Below are positions 33,401 to 43,053 of a stretch of 64,000 nt of DNA, one piece after another. The notes under the pieces were generated by a model. That model worked only from the letters and a program-made list of their open reading frames with translations, searched no databases and was not told the origin of the DNA. The first letter of the stretch is position 1; each line of letters opens with the position of its first letter. Made by a program: the position numbers and the translations under genes. Source of the DNA: Pseudocercospora fijiensis CIRAD86 (Eukaryota; Ascomycota; Dothideomycetes; Mycosphaerellales; Mycosphaerellaceae); NCBI RefSeq assembly GCF_000340215.1, contig NW_006921538.1, positions 1,736,001-1,800,000 on the forward strand, in the 5' to 3' direction.

Positions 33401-36165
33401 TTGGACCTCCGAGTGCGACTTACACACCTCTCACAGAAGCAGGTCTGAGGTTATCTACAACGGGTGCGTTGAACATCGATGACATCCATGCTGCAGCAGA
33501 CCGGGCAGGACTTGATCAAGCAGAGGACATGGTACAATCGCCACACTCTACTTCTGCACCTCCTTTGCCAGGACATGCGCCTCCGGCTCCGCCGCCAGAC
33601 TCAGCAAACAAGGCATCATTCAATCTTCCAGACTTGGCCGGCGCCAAAGCGTATTCCGAGCGTGCTTCTAGCGATATGTCGCCTAGATTTCACAAGCTCG
33701 GTCCTTCTGGCAGCTCCAGGCCTTCGATGGACAGCCAACGCAATCCTGCAGGTCTGCCAGGATCCCAATCCATGACTTCCTTCGGCGAATCGAACAGACA
33801 AGCTTCGATGGATACTGGTGTCACAGGGTCGGCCAAGAAGTCGGCTTCGCCAGGACCAGAGACGAAACGGCTACTCAAACGACGGCACACGATCAAGGAG
33901 CTGCTCGACACTGAAAGTTCTTACCACCAGGATCTTAAGATCATCGAGGACATCTACAAGGCTACCTGTACTCCAGAGCTCGTGGCGCCTGACGACAAGA
34001 AGATCCTGTTCGGCAATTGCGACGAGGTGGAGAAGTTTGCCTTGCACTTTTACGATGAAATGAGGAAAGCGGCGGCGCAGGTCTATGTGCCTACAAAGCA
34101 CAACCGCTGGCTCAACAAGCGCGGGTCCTTCTCTACCACTCAGAGCGACAACACTTCGAGCACCTTCTCAGATGGTGTCGATGACGACAAGGACAGAACC
34201 ACGGCGATTGGGCGCACCTTCCTTGTCAACCTCGCTAGAATGGAGCAAGTGTATCAGACCTATCTTAGAAATCATGGAGCTGCCAATCAGAGGCTGTCAG
34301 CGATTCAGAGCACGCCAACGGTAAAGTGCTGGCTCGATGAGTGCCATGCCAATGCGAGCGATATTACTTCTGCATGGGATTTGGACTCATTACTGGTCAA
34401 GCCGACGCAACGTGTGGCCAAATATCCGATGTTGCTACAACAACTGCTTGATGTCACTCCGGCTGATCATCCCGACTATTTGGACCTGAAGGCTGCAGCA
34501 AAAGACTCCATCGCGATGCTTACGCGCATCAACGAGGCCAAGAAACGTGCCGACTTGGTGGAGCAGATGGTCAACCCAGGAAAGCGAAAGGAGTCTGATA
34601 TACGTAGCGGCCTCGCCAAGGCATTCGGGCGTCGTACGGAGAAGCTGAAAGAACGCGTTGGCATTGCTGAAGCATTCCAGGATCCTGACTTCGACGAGCT
34701 GGCACATAAGTTCGGAGGACATTTCATTCGACTGCAGATATGTATGCGAGATGTGCAGGACTACATGCATCGGACGGACAGGGCAGTGGAACTCGTCAAC
34801 AACTATGCGGCCGCACTGGAGCTTTTCACGGACGTCTCTCCAAGCGCCCTGCCTGAGATCGAGGTCAAGTATCGCAAGTACGGGCAGATCATCCGCGATC
34901 TCACGTTCATCGCTTTCGGCGAGCACAAAGCAGAGGTGCAAAAGCGTGTACTTGCCCCGATGATCCAATGCATCAAGCTACACCAGGGTCCGCAGAATGC
35001 GATTAACAAGCGCAAGAAGAAGATCGTCGACTACGCCAAATGCAAGTCTGAGGAGAGACGAGGTCAGAAGCCAGATAAGAAAACGGTGGAGGCTGCCGAG
35101 ATGTACACGGCGCTGAACGATCAGCTCAAGCTCGACTTGCCCAAGTTGTACGGCTTGACGGCACAGCTGGTACAGAATTGCCTTCACTGCTTCATCGACA
35201 TCCAAATGAAGTGGCAGTCCACATGGGAAAGAAAGCTAAGACCAGTGCTCGAAGCGGCAGACATCCCGATCAGTGTGCAGCAAATTGAGCCCGCATTCCA
35301 TCCCGACTTTGTGGAAATTGAGAAGCGATGCAATCAGCTGTCGATATGCAACGGCACGCTCAAGATAGAGGCGGCAAATTTCCTGTCGCCAACCATTGCA
35401 TACCCTGAGACGAATTCAGAGGCCTCTTCTGCCAAGCGAAGAACGACGATGGATAGCTCGAAGCGCAGTCTCTCTGTGACCAGCGAGTCATCCACCAATC
35501 CGAACACGCGGCGCCACAGCGGCATCTACACTCCCGGGTCAGAAATGCAAGCGCCACCACTATCATCGGACAGCCGCCTGCGGTCGAACTCTGCTTTGTC
35601 GACGCGTGCGCCGGCGGCACAAACGCCAGGTTCCGCGGTGTCAGCAAATCGACCGTGGTCGAACTCAAATGTGGCAACACCGAGCTCTTCGTTCTCGGCG
35701 ACAAGGCCTGCGACTGCAGAGACGCCTTCGATGACACCACAAAGCTACTTTCCCAAGCACAGCAATGAGCACGGGCGAATCACGAGGCCGACTTCCGATG
35801 CAAAATACTACACCGCACGACCAGCACATAATTCCGACCAGATTGAGCAGCATCGCTTCTCGGGACTGTTCAATTCGGCGCTGCCGCCAGAGCTTGGCGG
35901 AGCACAGGATAAGCCTCCTTCGCCAAGCAGAGCGGCTCCGGACGACATGAAGGTGCTCTTTGTGTGCGCAAGCCTTTTCGAGTTCAGCATCCACAAGACG
36001 AGGAAGGAGGGTGGGTATCCATACTTGCAATACGTGCAAGGCGAAGTCTTCGATGTGGTGGCGCAGAAAGGCGAGCTCTGGCTGGCGAAGAACCAGGACG
36101 ACCCTACCAACGAGCTTGGCTGGATCTGGGAACAGCACTTCATCATCCTCTCCGAAGAGGCCTAA
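30442..36165 (+). CDS. RhoGEF (DH-BAR-SH3), Gef1/Tuba-like
   Basis: Likely guanine-nucleotide exchange factor for Cdc42/Rho GTPases with a membrane-curving BAR domain, acting in polarity, septation or endocytosis. One exon encodes 1907 residues. Residues 1 to about 1140 are low-complexity and Ser/Pro/Gln-rich, with an internal repeat (SRSASRSQTRSASR near residue 540) and acidic stretches. The DH domain starts at about 1143 (LLKRRHTIKELLDTESSYHQDL) and ends after the conserved helix LLVKPTQRVAKYPMLLQQLL (about 1310-1330). A BAR-like helical region spans about 1385-1630 (KAFGRRTEKLKERVGIAEAF). A Ser/Thr-rich linker follows and then an SH3 domain at about 1834-1905 (VLFVCASLFEF ... GWIWEQHFI). 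There is no PH domain, as in Tuba/DNMBP and S. pombe Gef1. The ATG at 30442 has context CACATGG. Confidence 0.93.
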   Translation: MAAATNQPHADRDRFDLDGPAASAAATADRMHALGDQGTSAGAGAGADVDPRVHMINTTTLSHTPPQPSAQTHSSLQHRSYSRPPSRTQLRSASGPLPGTHTLSSARSNPVLPSRPGGSTVRDMASRFEHPTLSVNTTRERYRRPNTAANKGTSASATSGAPPPPKSPASGSSVEGGKERTRLQKKRPDHVHKSSKKSPSTSFEAISSFSSSGTTISTARTTSSQPHAAFSPKRTKSPGRQATPLFGEITADGKWNGNFEVPVVGIYGPLPTFEKTPRIGSDGSVALRARSHSHQDISTPFLAPGSCNPNLSHKRSRSDMDAFRPVMAPSMPNLGLQAAPVLYPTPPDSASRIARKPISRLPISNSRQSNDSNTSSRPASAMSAGHPRKLSKSPTRLTAATGKENARPASRARYYPAPISTATNQTLSAKIVAPMPKTSPPLRSSRPRQPVSAATTSASRARAAERFQPNTQTPRDGRRPSEQWLGKPYDPQKERSRRKIPELGKIDFEGRRNEIQRKIAASLKSTQSQDSLRSQSRSASRSQTRSASRAGVPSLENSAPTTAGAEKQPGESPHINTDAHDLSVKTAGVLEASNADNEPLTAQTDRTMFEDDSPVDGPPTATTAHDSPMLLSAATYQPPSKTSASAHAKALPLDVDISKDAHPQKVQSPSVLDNVMRMRERSESSASRSGTEFADDSPSAEDSHSDLGDKWGLGNGVGGDQGSIRIMLDDDPNIHNPEPWSKDVGRNHFEESQRHLSQPEHDVYHAQQHNQHAFAANGYVESPTDTGDYPDDDIVTTPRRFLSRDDTLRATDHHSGTAPSGDEGTAQTDDTIARVLDHYRSTGTVTAEMLEQMQHRMVDLHRISANGGSNGIMIQSLLDSILDLSQPPEQHIPEKQMLQPQTYEMPTVTPDTPPMDDGFVPGTVIVYGNDAEPEAEDEEDFEAKIRKADEAWERQQRGEDPFAPQQEDEDRPPPPPKDYGYTPRSSIGPPSATYTPLTEAGLRLSTTGALNIDDIHAAADRAGLDQAEDMVQSPHSTSAPPLPGHAPPAPPPDSANKASFNLPDLAGAKAYSERASSDMSPRFHKLGPSGSSRPSMDSQRNPAGLPGSQSMTSFGESNRQASMDTGVTGSAKKSASPGPETKRLLKRRHTIKELLDTESSYHQDLKIIEDIYKATCTPELVAPDDKKILFGNCDEVEKFALHFYDEMRKAAAQVYVPTKHNRWLNKRGSFSTTQSDNTSSTFSDGVDDDKDRTTAIGRTFLVNLARMEQVYQTYLRNHGAANQRLSAIQSTPTVKCWLDECHANASDITSAWDLDSLLVKPTQRVAKYPMLLQQLLDVTPADHPDYLDLKAAAKDSIAMLTRINEAKKRADLVEQMVNPGKRKESDIRSGLAKAFGRRTEKLKERVGIAEAFQDPDFDELAHKFGGHFIRLQICMRDVQDYMHRTDRAVELVNNYAAALELFTDVSPSALPEIEVKYRKYGQIIRDLTFIAFGEHKAEVQKRVLAPMIQCIKLHQGPQNAINKRKKKIVDYAKCKSEERRGQKPDKKTVEAAEMYTALNDQLKLDLPKLYGLTAQLVQNCLHCFIDIQMKWQSTWERKLRPVLEAADIPISVQQIEPAFHPDFVEIEKRCNQLSICNGTLKIEAANFLSPTIAYPETNSEASSAKRRTTMDSSKRSLSVTSESSTNPNTRRHSGIYTPGSEMQAPPLSSDSRLRSNSALSTRAPAAQTPGSAVSANRPWSNSNVATPSSSFSATRPATAETPSMTPQSYFPKHSNEHGRITRPTSDAKYYTARPAHNSDQIEQHRFSGLFNSALPPELGGAQDKPPSPSRAAPDDMKVLFVCASLFEFSIHKTRKEGGYPYLQYVQGEVFDVVAQKGELWLAKNQDDPTNELGWIWEQHFIILSEEA

Positions 36166-36885
36166 TAGCCTAGATTGCCGATGAAGGCACAGGCTGACTG
36201 GGCATTGAGAACAGTCATAATCCTTTCTCACATGATACTACGAATTTACGCGTGCACCTCGATTCCGACATTATGTATACACAGTAGCGGAGGCGTTTTC
36301 GGAGCTCGGAGCCTACAGGCGCCTGACATACGAGCGAGGGAGAGAGGGCAGATGGACAAATATTCTCTTTGTTGGAATAGATCTTACGCCTCTCTATAAT
36401 CAGAGCAAGAGGCAGAGGCAGTGTTGGCAACATGACGCGTGTCGGCATTATTGGAATGAGGCGGAATAGTGCCTTGTGTATAGCCATAGCCTCCACAGTA
36501 GCATATGTATATTAGACGACGAAAGACAAAGATGATGGATGTGTTCCGAAGAGCAGAAGCAATTTTCTTCTCGAGATCGTTCTTGCCTTGCCTTTTTTGA
36601 ACGCGTGCATGAAATGGCAACGGCGCTGCAGCCTGCAGGACGCGTGCCAAGCCAGAGTGGGGCCTGCTTGACTTCGACTTTTGAGGAGCTCTGGCCAAAC
36701 GATTTACTTCCTCACAGTCACATCGATAACAACAGAAGTCTCGAGACGCATCAAAAAGGCCTGCGAACGGCGACACCTTCACTCAGATGATCACGCCATC
36801 CCGATCGCACCTCAGACGGTTTTGCCTGATGCTTGTCTATTAAGCACAATGCGACTGCTTCTCAACGCCATTCATCAATGAGAAG
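36166..36885. other. Intergenic region, no gene seen
   Basis: About 720 bp between two plus-strand genes. Only short frames without motifs. Expected to hold the RhoGEF terminator and the promoter of the glycosylase-domain gene. Confidence 0.5.
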
Positions 36886-39800
36886 ATGTCGAAGAAGCGG
36901 CGCGCTCGACAAAATGAGCTCGAAGACAGCGACAGGCCAAGAAAGCGTGTGAAGGCGCAGAAGAAACAAAAAGACGCGACTGCTGCTCCAGTTGCAGAGG
37001 CAGTACAGCAGCATGGCAAAGTCGACGGGAGGCTGACAGCACGTCAGCGCAAGCGAAAGCATGATCGAGAATTCCGACGTGCGAGGGCGGCTCCAACTTC
37101 AGCACCACTACTAGAACAACAGCTTCCGAGTAACGCGTTGCGTAAGAACAAACGCAAGGAAAAACGCCAACGTGAGAAGCTTGAAGCCATTCGAGCCGAG
37201 GCCAAACCTGAAATTCTTCCTGAACCTCGACCAATTTCGATCAAGCATGCAGGGACTACTCAGTCGGCACGAGTTCCCACAAAGCAATGGCACATGGGCG
37301 GCCGTATGGTTGATGCGACACTTGTCAATACCGATGTCGTGCTGGACTTGCTTGACATCAAAGCGAATGCTCAGCAGTACAGGCTCGACTGGCCATTTAT
37401 CACACAGCAGGCATATTCACAGCGAATCATTCATGATCTGCAATTACGGAAGCTACCAGCTAAACGACGGACTGTATTAGAGAAGTTCTACCGCCCGTCC
37501 CACGCATTTGTCAGGATTGAAGAAGCCACGCCACCAAGAAGAGCTTCGAGTGAGCCACCTCAGCAGCGGGTGTTTCAAGCAAAAGTCAAGCCTGTCAATG
37601 CTTTCAAGCCATACGTCGAGCCCAGGATCACCAGCGTATCTCTCTACCGTGGCGATGAGAACATCGAAGCCACGAAGGCCAGACTGCGTCGTTCCTTCAA
37701 TGTCAGCAGAGGTCGTCCAGCGGATGCGACCAGCGAGTCCAGCAGCAGTAGCGAAGTTGAGAGCTCGAGCAACAGTACAACTGACAATGAGCTCGAGCAG
37801 AAGCTAGCAACACGTGGATCTTTCCAGGAAAGCTGGGCTAAAGAGCTTGCTATTTCTTCTGAAAGCGAGCAAATAGAGGCCGCGGAAGACGCCAAAGAGA
37901 TCCCAAAAGATATCGCCGAGGCACAAGAACCAGAGCCGCCGGTAGGAAACGACGAAGCTGACCATTCTGATCGCGATATCCTGCTGCCAGACCAGCAATT
38001 CACGATCGATCAAAATGGTCAGATTGTGCTGACTGAGGCCAATGCAATACCGGATGTGGCGCATGAAGACGAGAGTTCAGAGCTCGATTCGAGTGATGCA
38101 GAACCGACAACAAACGAAGACGAGTCTGAGCATCTTAACGATGTTGATGGGCGATCGGACTCAGCATCGAATCAGCCGGGAAGGGAAGCAGATTTGTCAG
38201 AAGATCCTGCTCATGTGCAAGCTAATGCCGACAACTCCGAGCATTTAAGTCAGCGTTCGGATTTCGACGAGCTCGGCCAGAACGACGTGCTCGACGCTGA
38301 AGAGGAAGACATCAATGATATGACGGTCAGTGAGTCGGTAAGCGCTAACATTGGCATCAAGAGAAGTGGAAGCCAGAATAGCGCTCAAGAAGCTGGTAGT
38401 ACCCAGTCGAAGGAGGCCTTAAAAGCGCATGTGAACACAGAACAAGGTCCTCCAAGCGCGATTGTCACTGTCGGCCTTTCAAAGTATCGCTATGGTCAAG
38501 GCGATACACAGAATACACAAGAGCTGTACAACGATATTGACAATGTCGCGCAAGACCTGTTCCAGTCGACACGTCCGTTGCCACAAGGTATGCCAACTTC
38601 ACCGCCAAACTCGGACGTGCGTCGAGGTAATCAAAGTTTGACAGGAGATCGCAGCAATATGGAGCAACATGAGTCTTGGAATGGCGTGAATACCGATGGA
38701 CCTCTCAGCACAGATATGTCAACTGCACCACTGCCCGAAAAGAAAATCGATAATGTCTCTCAAGGATCTTCGGATAATCTCGAAACCGAATCCGATAGCG
38801 ATGACGATGACGTTAAAATGAAAGCAGTTCAGGAGGTGGAAATCAACAACAATGTCACAGAATCTTCCGTCCACGATTCCGCTGATGCCGGAATGTACGA
38901 TTCCGATGGCGATGAAATCGAGGTCGACGAAGAGGAAGATAATGCTCTGGCCCGTCCACCTACCAGATCCAGCGCAGTTTCGGCGTTGACTGAGCTGGGC
39001 CGAACTCCATCGACTCCACCCAAGGTTGTCCTACCAGAAGCTATACAAGAAGCTATAGCTATTGCCAATGGCACCTCATCACCTGCTGCGCCAGCATCGG
39101 CTAAGAAGCGGCAGATGACAGGCAGAACCAGCAAGCACTTTTCGTCACCAAAATCATTGCCATCTAAAGAGGCCCGGAAACGATCGACCGCGATTGGCTA
39201 CAAGACGTACGAGAACATCCCGGATCGCATTGGCTACGTTGATCTTGGAATGGGAGTTACTCGATCAGCAACGAAGAGTCTACCAAAGCCTGAAATTGAG
39301 AAGAGCGGTAGTTCGAATGAACCGCCTGAGACGGATCCGGAGAGTTTCAATGTCACGGCGGAAGCACAGGACAGCCTTGAGACTGTCCATGACGGGAGCG
39401 ACTCGGAAGCACCTGAGAAGCGACGCAAGTCAGCAAAGGTGGCTAACAAAAGTGAGCGCGGCGAAGACACTTCACCTATGCCATCATCGCAGAAGCGACG
39501 CGGCCCCACGAAGAAACGCAAGACGACGGGTGCCATTAGTGAGCATTTCATTACCGACAGAGTTGATAAGTTCAACACTACCGGGAAGAAGCGCGTTGCA
39601 GGTGTGTCCTATGCACCGACCCCATCAATCAACGAGAAGTCCTTCGGCCTGATCCAAGAGAAGATCTGGAATGAACCCTTCTGGCTCATCATCGCAGTGA
39701 CATTCCTCAACAAGACTGCTGGTCGCTCAGCTGTACCGGTCTTCTGGAAAATTCGACAGAAATGGCCTCAGCCTTATCTACTTGCTCAAGCCGATTCGCA

Positions 39801-40548
39801 CGAACTTCTGGGAATGATTCATCACCTAGGTCTTCAAAACCAGCGATGTAAACGCATCAAGCAAATCGCCCATGCATGGGCATCATGTCCTCCAGTGGTG
39901 GGAAAGAGGTTTAGAATTCTTCATTATCCCAACAAAGGAGATGGCAAGGACTACAAAAAAGACGAAATCATCGAAGGCGATGCAGATGACTGTGCCGGTG
40001 CCGTTGAACTTGCTCATATTCCGGGTTGTGGTCGGTATGCCATAGATAGCTGGCGCATTTTCTGTCGAGATGTCATGCGTGGTCTTGCAAAGGACTACAA
40101 TGGCTACGGCAAGCAGAAAGAGGACTTCGAAGCTGAATGGAAACGTGTTGTGCCGGAAGATAAAGAGCTTCGGGCTTGTTTGAGATGGATGTGGTTGCGT
40201 GAGGGGTATATTTGGGATCCACTCACTGGAAACAAACGCGAGGCTACTGAGGAGGAGATGGAGAATGCTGTCAAGGGACAGATGGAAATTGAGGATGAGG
40301 TCGAGCGGAAGTTTGCTGCTCAGGCTGCTGGTCTCGTTGTTTCATCGCCCGAGAAGGCTAGGAGAGGTGATCTGGGGGAGACGCCGGTGAAGCAGAATCT
40401 GGCGACTGCTGAAGCAAAATTCGAAGTCATGGGCAATGGGGAAATTGCAGAGGGTAGCGATGCAGATGAGCAGGACGTTATCGCCTCTACGCCTGTTCGC
40501 AAGAAGGAGCAGAAGCGTAATGGTGCGAATGTGACAGAAAAAGTCTGA
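36886..40548 (+). CDS. MBD4-type HhH-GPD DNA glycosylase domain protein
   Basis: Probable nuclear T:G/U:G mismatch DNA glycosylase of base-excision repair. One exon, 1220 residues. The N-terminus is very basic (MSKKRRARQNELEDSDRPRKRVKAQKK), likely a nuclear signal. Residues about 270-920 are acidic, Ser/Glu/Asp-rich and probably disordered. The C-terminal HhH-GPD fold (about 922-1095) begins IWNEPFWLIIAVTFLNKTAG, matching the start of the MBD4 catalytic domain. It continues with LLGMIHHLGLQNQRCKRI and the helix-hairpin-helix HIPGCGRYAIDSWRIFC, where Asp1054 is in the place of the MBD4 catalytic Asp. The C-terminal extension is acidic. No methyl-CpG-binding domain is visible, as in other fungal MBD4-like proteins. 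The acidic central region and the 150-residue segment at about 110-220 (TKQWHMGGRMVDATLV) were not recognised. Confidence 0.88.
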   Translation: MSKKRRARQNELEDSDRPRKRVKAQKKQKDATAAPVAEAVQQHGKVDGRLTARQRKRKHDREFRRARAAPTSAPLLEQQLPSNALRKNKRKEKRQREKLEAIRAEAKPEILPEPRPISIKHAGTTQSARVPTKQWHMGGRMVDATLVNTDVVLDLLDIKANAQQYRLDWPFITQQAYSQRIIHDLQLRKLPAKRRTVLEKFYRPSHAFVRIEEATPPRRASSEPPQQRVFQAKVKPVNAFKPYVEPRITSVSLYRGDENIEATKARLRRSFNVSRGRPADATSESSSSSEVESSSNSTTDNELEQKLATRGSFQESWAKELAISSESEQIEAAEDAKEIPKDIAEAQEPEPPVGNDEADHSDRDILLPDQQFTIDQNGQIVLTEANAIPDVAHEDESSELDSSDAEPTTNEDESEHLNDVDGRSDSASNQPGREADLSEDPAHVQANADNSEHLSQRSDFDELGQNDVLDAEEEDINDMTVSESVSANIGIKRSGSQNSAQEAGSTQSKEALKAHVNTEQGPPSAIVTVGLSKYRYGQGDTQNTQELYNDIDNVAQDLFQSTRPLPQGMPTSPPNSDVRRGNQSLTGDRSNMEQHESWNGVNTDGPLSTDMSTAPLPEKKIDNVSQGSSDNLETESDSDDDDVKMKAVQEVEINNNVTESSVHDSADAGMYDSDGDEIEVDEEEDNALARPPTRSSAVSALTELGRTPSTPPKVVLPEAIQEAIAIANGTSSPAAPASAKKRQMTGRTSKHFSSPKSLPSKEARKRSTAIGYKTYENIPDRIGYVDLGMGVTRSATKSLPKPEIEKSGSSNEPPETDPESFNVTAEAQDSLETVHDGSDSEAPEKRRKSAKVANKSERGEDTSPMPSSQKRRGPTKKRKTTGAISEHFITDRVDKFNTTGKKRVAGVSYAPTPSINEKSFGLIQEKIWNEPFWLIIAVTFLNKTAGRSAVPVFWKIRQKWPQPYLLAQADSHELLGMIHHLGLQNQRCKRIKQIAHAWASCPPVVGKRFRILHYPNKGDGKDYKKDEIIEGDADDCAGAVELAHIPGCGRYAIDSWRIFCRDVMRGLAKDYNGYGKQKEDFEAEWKRVVPEDKELRACLRWMWLREGYIWDPLTGNKREATEEEMENAVKGQMEIEDEVERKFAAQAAGLVVSSPEKARRGDLGETPVKQNLATAEAKFEVMGNGEIAEGSDADEQDVIASTPVRKKEQKRNGANVTEKV

Positions 40549-40887
40549 AGAGGTTCCGCTGGAGACGGACGGAGGTGACTCTCGATATACCAGCAAGCTC
40601 AGAGAAGGAAGGTACTTCCAGGACATCGAGGCGCATCACAGCGGATGTCTACGAATTGTCAGTATGTGTAGATATCGCTTCAAAGAATGACTTTCACCTT
40701 TGCACACCACTCAACCGTTCATCTCTCCTATCGACTGCATCAGCGGACGTTGAGCTGGCTGGAAGGAAGATAAGTGTGAAGATGCGGCTCTGCGGGAGTC
40801 GCCGCACCTGCCACGATTACGCTCACCAAGACTTTCAGATGCTTCGGAACGACTTTCAATGGTTTGCTTTGCTTTGCGACACAAAAG
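40549..40887. other. Short intergenic region
   Basis: About 340 bp between two plus-strand genes; no gene seen. Likely promoter/5' UTR of the cyclophilin gene. The downstream frame is open from 40864, but the first ATG is 40888. Confidence 0.5.
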
Positions 40888-42798
40888 ATGACGACCGAAG
40901 CTGAGGAGGTGTCGCAAGGCACCAAACGATCGCATGATGAAGTTGAAGCCGACAATCAAAAGCCAAGGCCCGACGAAGACAGCGAATCGAGCGACGATGA
41001 CCTTGGACCAGCTCTGCCCTCCGCCGAAGCTCCCAAGAAGAAGCGCAGAAAGCTGCCATATGAGAAGCAATATGTCGCCGCCCTGCCCTTAGCCCCGAGA
41101 TATTCGAAGTCTCTGATGCATCGAGACCAGCTCGTACATTGCACATTCACGCCGCATACCGACTTCCTCATTACCTGTTCAGTCGATGGGTATGTCAAGT
41201 TCTGGAAGAAGACCACGGGCGGGATCGAGTTCGTGAAAGAATACAAGGCACACGAGGGAGAACTCAAGAGCGTCACAGTCAGCACAGATGGGAGAAGCTA
41301 TGCGACTGCGGGCGCAGATAACACGATCAAGATCTTCGATGTCGCAACATTTGACCTCTTGGCCATGCTTGAGCCAGAGAACCCTCCCAAAGCAATCTGC
41401 TTCGTTCACGGTCACGGCTCTTCATATCCTTTACTTGCAGTGTCAAGCGAGACCGATGGCAGCATCAGCATATACGATGGGCGAGGCGAGAACCAAAAGC
41501 CCATGCACACTATCGCAGGTCTTCATCGAAAGCCAGTCCACGTGTTAGCCTACAATGCTGCATATGACTGCGTCTTATCCGCCGATGAGAGCGGGATGAT
41601 CGAATATTGGCAACCTTCAGGCTCGTATGAGAAGCCCTCCAATGTCTTCGATATGAAGAGCAGCACGAATCTGTTTGAGTTCAAGAAGTCGAAGTCTGTT
41701 CCATGCTCGATAACTGTGTCGCCTTCCGGTGAGCAATTCGCAACTTTCTCTTTTCCAGATCGGAAAGTTCGCGTCTTCGACTTTGTTTCCGGCAAGCTAT
41801 ATCGAACGTACGATGAGAGCTTAGCCACGATCAATGATATGCAGCAAGCTGGAACATTGAGCACAGAGCCTTTAGATCCAATTGAGTTCGGCAGACGCAT
41901 GGCTGTGGAGCGGGAGCTGGAAAATCCAGCCATTCGCAATCGCATCAATGTCATCTTTGACGAGAGCGGACATTTCGTCATGTACGGCAGCATACTCGGA
42001 ACTAAAGTTATCAACACTTTTTCCAATCGCATGGTCAAGCTTTACGGCCGAGAAGAAGCCTTCCGACCGCTGAATTTGACCTTATACCAAGGCGCACCAG
42101 CAAAGAAAGGCCTCGTCACTGCACAAATGGCAGCGTCAAGCAACCCCCTACTAGAAGCAGCCGAAGCACGAGATGCCATGCTCGTCACAACAGGATGCGC
42201 AAAGGTTCGATTCTACATGTTCACCAACGACAACAGCGTCTCCAAATCAGATCGCGACATCCACAACGAGAAACCACGAACCTTAGCAGCATCCAAGAAG
42301 AAAGAAGAAGAAGAAGAACGAGAGGCCAGAATGGGCACTAGCGCAACCATCCACACAACCATGGGCGACATCTCGATCCGCCTGTTCCCCCAACACGCTC
42401 CAAAAGCAGTCGAGAACTTCACCGTGCACTCCCGAAAGAACTACTATAACGGCATCATCTTCCACCGCGTGATCCGGAAATTCATGATCCAGACCGGTGA
42501 TCCCTTGGGCGATGGAACCGGTGGCGAATCGATCTGGGGCAAGGAATTCGAAGACGAATTCACGCCGGAACTTCGTCACGACAAACCTTACACTGTCAGC
42601 ATGGCCAACGCCGGACCTGGCACCAATGCTTCCCAATTTTTCATCACGACTGAGCGGACGCCGTGGTTGGATGATAAGCATACGATCTTTGGGCGTGTGG
42701 TTAAGGGGATGGATGTTGTGCATTTGATTGAGAATTCGAAGGTTTATAAGGAGAAGCCGGTCGAGGATGTTAGGATTGTTAGTATTCGTGTTGATTAG
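40888..42798 (+). CDS. WD40-cyclophilin peptidyl-prolyl isomerase (PPWD1/Cyp15 type)
   Basis: Peptidyl-prolyl cis-trans isomerase, a nuclear protein linked to the spliceosome in its animal counterpart PPWD1. One exon, 636 residues. The N-terminus is acidic with a KKKRRKLP nuclear-signal-like patch. WD40 repeats follow (HRDQLVHCTFTPHTDFLITCSVDGYVKFWKK; KSVTVSTDGRSYATAGADNTIKIFD; KPVHVLAYNAAYDCVLSADESGMIEYW). A charged KKKEEEEEREAR linker leads to the cyclophilin domain (about 486-635). That domain keeps the active-site Arg in FHRVI, FMIQTGDPLGDGTGG, SMANAGPGTNASQFFIT, and the Trp-containing TPWLDDKHTIFGRV. Full length, no defects. The chosen ATG (context AAGATGA) is the first in frame. Confidence 0.95.
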   Translation: MTTEAEEVSQGTKRSHDEVEADNQKPRPDEDSESSDDDLGPALPSAEAPKKKRRKLPYEKQYVAALPLAPRYSKSLMHRDQLVHCTFTPHTDFLITCSVDGYVKFWKKTTGGIEFVKEYKAHEGELKSVTVSTDGRSYATAGADNTIKIFDVATFDLLAMLEPENPPKAICFVHGHGSSYPLLAVSSETDGSISIYDGRGENQKPMHTIAGLHRKPVHVLAYNAAYDCVLSADESGMIEYWQPSGSYEKPSNVFDMKSSTNLFEFKKSKSVPCSITVSPSGEQFATFSFPDRKVRVFDFVSGKLYRTYDESLATINDMQQAGTLSTEPLDPIEFGRRMAVERELENPAIRNRINVIFDESGHFVMYGSILGTKVINTFSNRMVKLYGREEAFRPLNLTLYQGAPAKKGLVTAQMAASSNPLLEAAEARDAMLVTTGCAKVRFYMFTNDNSVSKSDRDIHNEKPRTLAASKKKEEEEEREARMGTSATIHTTMGDISIRLFPQHAPKAVENFTVHSRKNYYNGIIFHRVIRKFMIQTGDPLGDGTGGESIWGKEFEDEFTPELRHDKPYTVSMANAGPGTNASQFFITTERTPWLDDKHTIFGRVVKGMDVVHLIENSKVYKEKPVEDVRIVSIRVD

Positions 42799-43053
42799 AT
42801 AGTGAGTGAGGTAGGGAGCTGGGGAATTGATGTCGTGTTCATTCATTTATTGTCCTTCGGATCTTCTCTCTGCTGAATGCTGATGTGGTTGGTATGAGCT
42901 AGCTCCAGATCATGGTGAATTTTTCAGACCAACCAGAACGAGCCGCATTGCTCACTCATGCTGAACCTTCTTTCCTCTCAGAAATCCTTCTCCCGCTCGT
43001 TCGTATCACACTCCACTTTCCCCACCCCCCCCCTCAGACATCAACATCCCCTC

